From Halapricum salinum (GTDB lineage: Archaea > Halobacteriota > Halobacteria > Halobacteriales > Haloarculaceae), in NCBI RefSeq assembly GCF_004799665.1, contig NZ_CP031310.1:2782887-2846886 (forward strand): a stretch of 64,000 nt of DNA. The letters run 5' to 3'. Within the stretch, counting starts at the first letter, position 1. Each line of letters begins with the position of its first letter. Of this stretch, positions 61,091 to 64,000 are shown piece by piece. Made by a program: the position numbers and the translations under genes. The notes below the pieces were generated by a model, which was not told the origin of the DNA, did not search any database, and was given only the letters and a program-made list of their open reading frames with translations.

Positions 61091-62392
61091 CTAGTCCAGC
61101 GCGTCAGTGACCGACGTCCCGGTCGCCGAGAGGCTGGCCGTGAGCGTCCGCGGATCCGGCGGCCCGCCGTCGGTCCTGTCTGGACCGATGATCCGCACGG
61201 GCGGGGCCTCCTCACGATTGGCGAGCGCTATTGCTTCGTGAATCTCCCTCACAGATTCCCCCGCCCGATCCTCGGTGACCAGCGCCGCCGGTCCTTCTCG
61301 CCGCTTCTCGTCCGTGTGCTCGCCGATTCGAACAGTCGGTGACACGTCTGGATCGACGTCGTCGTCCGCCGCCGGCCAGACGAAACCCGACGTTTCCTCG
61401 GCGGTCGCGTCGCTCGACGCGGTCTCGGAAGAGGGGCCTTCCGTATCACTGGCGGCTGTCGCGTGCGCCGACTGTCGCCCGTTCTGGGATCCTGATTCTG
61501 GGGCCTCGTACGTCGGAATCACTGCCCCGTCTCTCTCGTGGTCCGACTCCGCCTCCCTTCGGTCTTCTGTCGATCGACCTGTACGACCCGCTGTCGCCGT
61601 CGTTGTGTTTGGAGCGGCCTCACAGGCCGTCTCTTCGGAGTCCGCACCGGTCGTCTCTTCGTGATCCGGCCGACCCTCTGCGTCTCCAGTGTCGTCCGCG
61701 GGCGGCTTTTGTTCGCCGCCGTCGACCGCGATCTGACCAGAGTCACCCCCTCCATCCCCGGCATAGACGCCGTTGGCGGCCGCGACTGTCGTGACCTCGG
61801 TGGGGCGGTCGGCGACCGGCGGTTCGACGTACGCCTGATCGCTGCCGTCGACGAGTGCGTGATGACTCCCGGATCGACACTGCGGACTGCCGTCGTCTAT
61901 CCCGGGCATCCCCTCGAAGTCGTCCATCGAGATGTCGATCCCGGCCGTCCTGGCGTCCTGGACGAACGCTGCGAGCCGATCCGACCGACGGTTCGGCGGT
62001 GCGTCGAGCTGACGTCTGGCAGCGGCCAGCGCTTCGGCGGTCGTCGACGGCGTCGTCCGTTCGAGCACCCGCGAGACGTCGACGGCGTATCCCTGTTCGT
62101 TCGCGGCCTCGCACAACTGCCCGAGATCCTCGCGGACAGACGGACCGACTCTCACGTCGAGCCCGTTCGTCTGTCGAGCGTATCCAACCAGGACTGCTTC
62201 TAACGAGAGCGGTGACTCACGGAGAACCGAGCCGGCTGCGAAGACGCGCGCGGTCGGCGGTCGACCCCTCTCTTCGAGGCGCTCGATAGCTTCGGCTCCA
62301 CGCTCCCGATCCCGCGAGAGCGGTTCGTCCGGAGTGAACGTCCCGATCACGCTCTCGCCCTCCTTCGACTCTCGACGCCGTAAGTCGCCCAC
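61091..62392 (-). CDS. Low-complexity acidic protein of unknown function
   Basis: A 433-residue protein in three parts. The N-terminal part (about 1-175) has helical, globular character (RGAEAIERLEERGRPPTARVFAAGSVLRES; LEAVLVGYARQTNGLDVRVG). The middle (about 190-360) is a disordered Thr/Ser/Glu/Asp/Gly-rich stretch. The C-terminal part (about 360-433) has EDRAGESVREIHEAIALANREEAPPVRIIGPD. No family assigned. It is divergent from the pilin-like gene, so could belong to a surface-structure or regulatory unit. No TM or signal. Confidence 0.7.
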   Translation of the reverse strand: MGDLRRRESKEGESVIGTFTPDEPLSRDRERGAEAIERLEERGRPPTARVFAAGSVLRESPLSLEAVLVGYARQTNGLDVRVGPSVREDLGQLCEAANEQGYAVDVSRVLERTTPSTTAEALAAARRQLDAPPNRRSDRLAAFVQDARTAGIDISMDDFEGMPGIDDGSPQCRSGSHHALVDGSDQAYVEPPVADRPTEVTTVAAANGVYAGDGGGDSGQIAVDGGEQKPPADDTGDAEGRPDHEETTGADSEETACEAAPNTTTATAGRTGRSTEDRREAESDHERDGAVIPTYEAPESGSQNGRQSAHATAASDTEGPSSETASSDATAEETSGFVWPAADDDVDPDVSPTVRIGEHTDEKRREGPAALVTEDRAGESVREIHEAIALANREEAPPVRIIGPDRTDGGPPDPRTLTASLSATGTSVTDALD

Positions 62393-62553
62393 CAGCGAGT
62401 TTCCCCTGGCGTCGTGTGTGCTGTTCGTCGATCGATGGCTGATATCTCTCTCACCCCAATCCCCCGTTGCGTACGTACAGATCCACCGATCGCCTGCCTA
62501 ATATCAGTATCGGTTGGGTGCGAAACGAGCGCTCCAGTGCAGTGGCCGGTCGG

Positions 62554-62560
62554 CTTAAGG
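62554..62560 (+). promoter_or_regulatory. TATA-like box of the pilin-like gene
   Basis: CTTAAGG at 62554-62560, 24 nt before the ATG at 62585, typical of haloarchaeal leaderless promoters. It fixes the start within a frame open since 62414. Confidence 0.5.
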
Positions 62561-62584
62561 TGTTCGCTCACGAACGATCGATCG

Positions 62585-63028
62585 ATGGCCGCTGGCTCGT
62601 TGTCCGGAGACGAACAGGCAGTCTCAGAGATGGCGAGCGTGATCACACTCGTCGCTATCGCGTTCGTGATCGTCTTCGCTATCGGGGCGAACGTCCTCTT
62701 TTTCGAAGCCGACACGGACGGGCCTGACACTACGATCTCGTTTCAGTACTTCGAGGAACTCTCTGCGTTGCAGGTCTCGCACGACGGAGGCGAGGGGATC
62801 CGTGCCGGTGATCTCCTCATCCAGGGCCCCCAACGAGAGGTGACCTGGGCCGAGATCGACAGAGGAATGGACGACTCTTCGATGGTCGAATCGGGAGATG
62901 CGATCCGTCTCGGTGACGCAGGTGCCTACGGTGAAACCGTCGGAGAGAACGATCGCATCGTGGTCCTCTACGCCAACGTCTCTGCCGAGACTACCGTCCT
63001 CGCCCAGTGGAACGGGACTCGTGGATAG
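62585..63028 (+). CDS. Type IV pilin-like protein
   Basis: A 147-residue protein with an archaeal class III signal peptide layout: a short polar N-terminus (MAAGSLSGDEQAVSEM) directly followed by a hydrophobic helix (ASVITLVAIAFVIVFAIGANVLFF) and a soluble beta-rich domain (TTISFQYFEELSALQVSHDGGEGIRAGDLLI). This matches haloarchaeal pilins with the N-terminal AVSxx motif processed by a prepilin peptidase. It probably contributes to surface pili or anchors a binding domain. No pil ATPase genes adjacent. Confidence 0.8.
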   Translation: MAAGSLSGDEQAVSEMASVITLVAIAFVIVFAIGANVLFFEADTDGPDTTISFQYFEELSALQVSHDGGEGIRAGDLLIQGPQREVTWAEIDRGMDDSSMVESGDAIRLGDAGAYGETVGENDRIVVLYANVSAETTVLAQWNGTRG

Positions 63029-63119
63029 GCATTTAACGCCACGGGCGAACGTCTTCCCGCGCCCTGTCACGCCCCGGCGGTCGGGATCGCCGACGACGAC
63101 TGAGTCTCAGTCGACGCTC

Positions 63120-63521
63120 TCAATCGCTGCTATACGCGTCCAGCGCGTCCCACTCCTCCTCGATCAGTTCCCGGACGCCGTGAGTGAGAATCCCCTCCCC
63201 CAGGCTCGTCGCCCGGTAGTACGAATACAGTCCCTCGCGGTCGGGCTCGCTGCGCTTGCGGTTCTCGACCAACCCGACGTCGACCAGTTCGTCCAGGTGG
63301 TAGTGCAGCGTGTTGCCCGCGACGTCCAGTCGCTCCTCCAGTTCTGTCGGCGTCATCGCGCCCGCCTCGACCAGCGTCGCGAGGACGCGAAACCGCGTCT
63401 CGTTGCCGATCGCCCGCTGCATCGCCAGATACTCTGACAGCTCCAGCAGGCTCGCCTCGGGTAGGAACCCCTCCCGCCCGTCGCTGGGTTGTCGCCGCGA
63501 TCGGTCACCACTCTCAGCCAT
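63120..63521 (-). CDS. ArsR-like winged-helix regulator
   Basis: A 133-residue HTH protein: LSEYLAMQRAIGNETRFRVLATLVEAGAMTPTELEERLDVAGNTLHYHLDELVDVGLVENRKRSEPDREGLYSYYRAT (helices and wing). The C-terminal helix (ELIEEEWDALDAYSS) probably dimerises. No metal ligands. The start MAESGDRSRRQ at 63521 is chosen, although a strong TATA-like TTTTATATA (opposite 63529-63537) sits only about 10 nt upstream. The gene is divergent from the next. Confidence 0.85.
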   Translation of the reverse strand: MAESGDRSRRQPSDGREGFLPEASLLELSEYLAMQRAIGNETRFRVLATLVEAGAMTPTELEERLDVAGNTLHYHLDELVDVGLVENRKRSEPDREGLYSYYRATSLGEGILTHGVRELIEEEWDALDAYSSD

Positions 63522-63587
63522 ACGTGAATATATAAAATGCGCCACTGTAAATGTTCGCTGACTCAATATTCGCTGAAACGGCCGCTA

Positions 63588-63595
63588 TTTATATA
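63588..63595 (+). promoter_or_regulatory. TATA box of the last gene
   Basis: TTTATATA at 63588-63595 lies 24 nt before the ATG at 63620: a strong leaderless promoter. The 98-bp divergent region also holds AATATATAAAA near 63528-63538, which could serve the HTH gene or be part of its operator. Confidence 0.6.
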
Positions 63596-63619
63596 TGTAT
63601 GGCGTGAGCGACGCCAGAT

Positions 63620-64000
63620 ATGCGCGATCGGATCATCGAGGAACTGGGGGGACTCGCACACGACCGATTGCTGGTGTATCTCATGGGTCCCTACTCGGCG
63701 TTCGACATCGGGGCAGCGCTGGAACGAGCCGACACACCAGAGGATGTCGTCGACCTTCAGGCACTCCCCGAGGCGGTCGACTTCGGAGCGCTGGTCGGGA
63801 CGGATTCGGGGGTCGAAGGCCAGGAGGCGACGCTCGACCTCTTGCTCGGCGTGCGCGATTCGTTGCGGACGGACCCGGGCGTGAATGCCTTTCTGGCGAT
63901 CGACGTCGACGTCCCACTGGAGGAGATGGACGCCGCGACCCAGAGCATCGAGTTCGCGCTGGCGAGCAACGCTGTGGTCTACGTCGTTCCCAAGGTCGGG
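63620..64000 (+). CDS. Haloarchaeal protein, DUF7509-like (partial, 3' cut)
   Basis: The first 127 codons of a gene running off the window. The product begins MRDRIIEELGGLAHDRLLVYLMGPYSAFD, an alpha/beta start with a strand followed by Gly-Pro-Tyr, reminiscent of the nucleotide/deoxyribosyl-type Rossmann start; then LLLGVRDSLRTDPGVNAFLAIDVDVPLEEMDAATQSIEFALASNAVVYVVP. It looks like the haloarchaeal DUF7509 group; function unknown. Its divergent HTH neighbour may regulate it. Confidence 0.75.
   Translation, partial: MRDRIIEELGGLAHDRLLVYLMGPYSAFDIGAALERADTPEDVVDLQALPEAVDFGALVGTDSGVEGQEATLDLLLGVRDSLRTDPGVNAFLAIDVDVPLEEMDAATQSIEFALASNAVVYVVPKVG

Overview
The window is chromosomal DNA from a halophilic archaeon (class Halobacteria). 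It is GC-rich, and the encoded proteins are strongly acidic (runs of Asp and Glu, few Lys). It carries archaeal core genes: TFB, proteasome alpha, RNase P proteins 2 and 3, SBDS, an XPB/Rad25 helicase, an Lhr-type helicase, archaeal methionine adenosyltransferase and pyrB-pyrI. It also carries menaquinone genes and several families named only in haloarchaea (TbsP, LWR-salt protein, amphi-Trp). Many genes have a TATA-like box 25-30 nt before the start codon and no leader, as haloarchaea do. There is no rRNA, no complete tRNA, no CRISPR array and no complete insertion sequence.

Layout. 1-5.3 kb: small haloarchaeal proteins, a lipoprotein, a class III aminotransferase and a PadR regulator. 5.3-8 kb: one-carbon metabolism (folD, glyA). 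8-13 kb: a CHAT-type peptidase-like protein, the regulator TbsP and a YcaO protein fused to a partner domain. 13-17.4 kb: DUF63 protein and two overlapping moeA genes, the second fused to a substrate-binding domain. 17-26 kb: HAD hydrolase, beta-propeller, GT39-like membrane enzyme, RtcB, an orphan substrate-binding protein whose lobes look circularly permuted, a PAP2/Aur1-like enzyme, LWR-salt protein and pterin dehydratase. 26-32 kb: menB, menD and menF with a membrane-anchored J-domain protein. 32-41 kb: Lhr helicase, cysK, thiI, methionine adenosyltransferase, CYTH protein and an FKBP prolyl isomerase. 41-45 kb: RecA-fold ATPase without a P-loop, pyrBI, a putative glycosidase-like protein and Nudix. 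45-53 kb: RNase P/proteasome/SBDS region, interrupted by a 4-kb accessory block that includes a 6-fold DUF4397 lipoprotein. 53-57 kb: FUN14, TFB, DUF357 and XPB. 57-58.2 kb: a small accessory patch with tiny ORFs, tRNA-3'-end-like motifs and an 82-bp MITE-like palindrome. 58-64 kb: MutS-type ATPase, zinc-ribbon membrane protein, a low-complexity acidic protein, a type IV pilin-like protein and a divergent HTH/uncharacterised pair.

The most unusual signal not explained by genes is a set of intergenic multi-hairpin elements. Three copies (downstream of menB, of the FKBP gene and of the RecA-like gene) share one order in the direction of the gene: stop codon, CTTTTT run, hairpin(s), a core of GCAAAAACTT then AAAAAGGCC, more hairpins. 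A fourth, different element after the J-domain gene has an 11-bp closing stem around four hairpins. A fifth, after the first gene, is a 51-bp tandem duplication whose stem changes are compensatory. Convergent genes are also packed very tightly, in several cases with abutting or overlapping stop codons.
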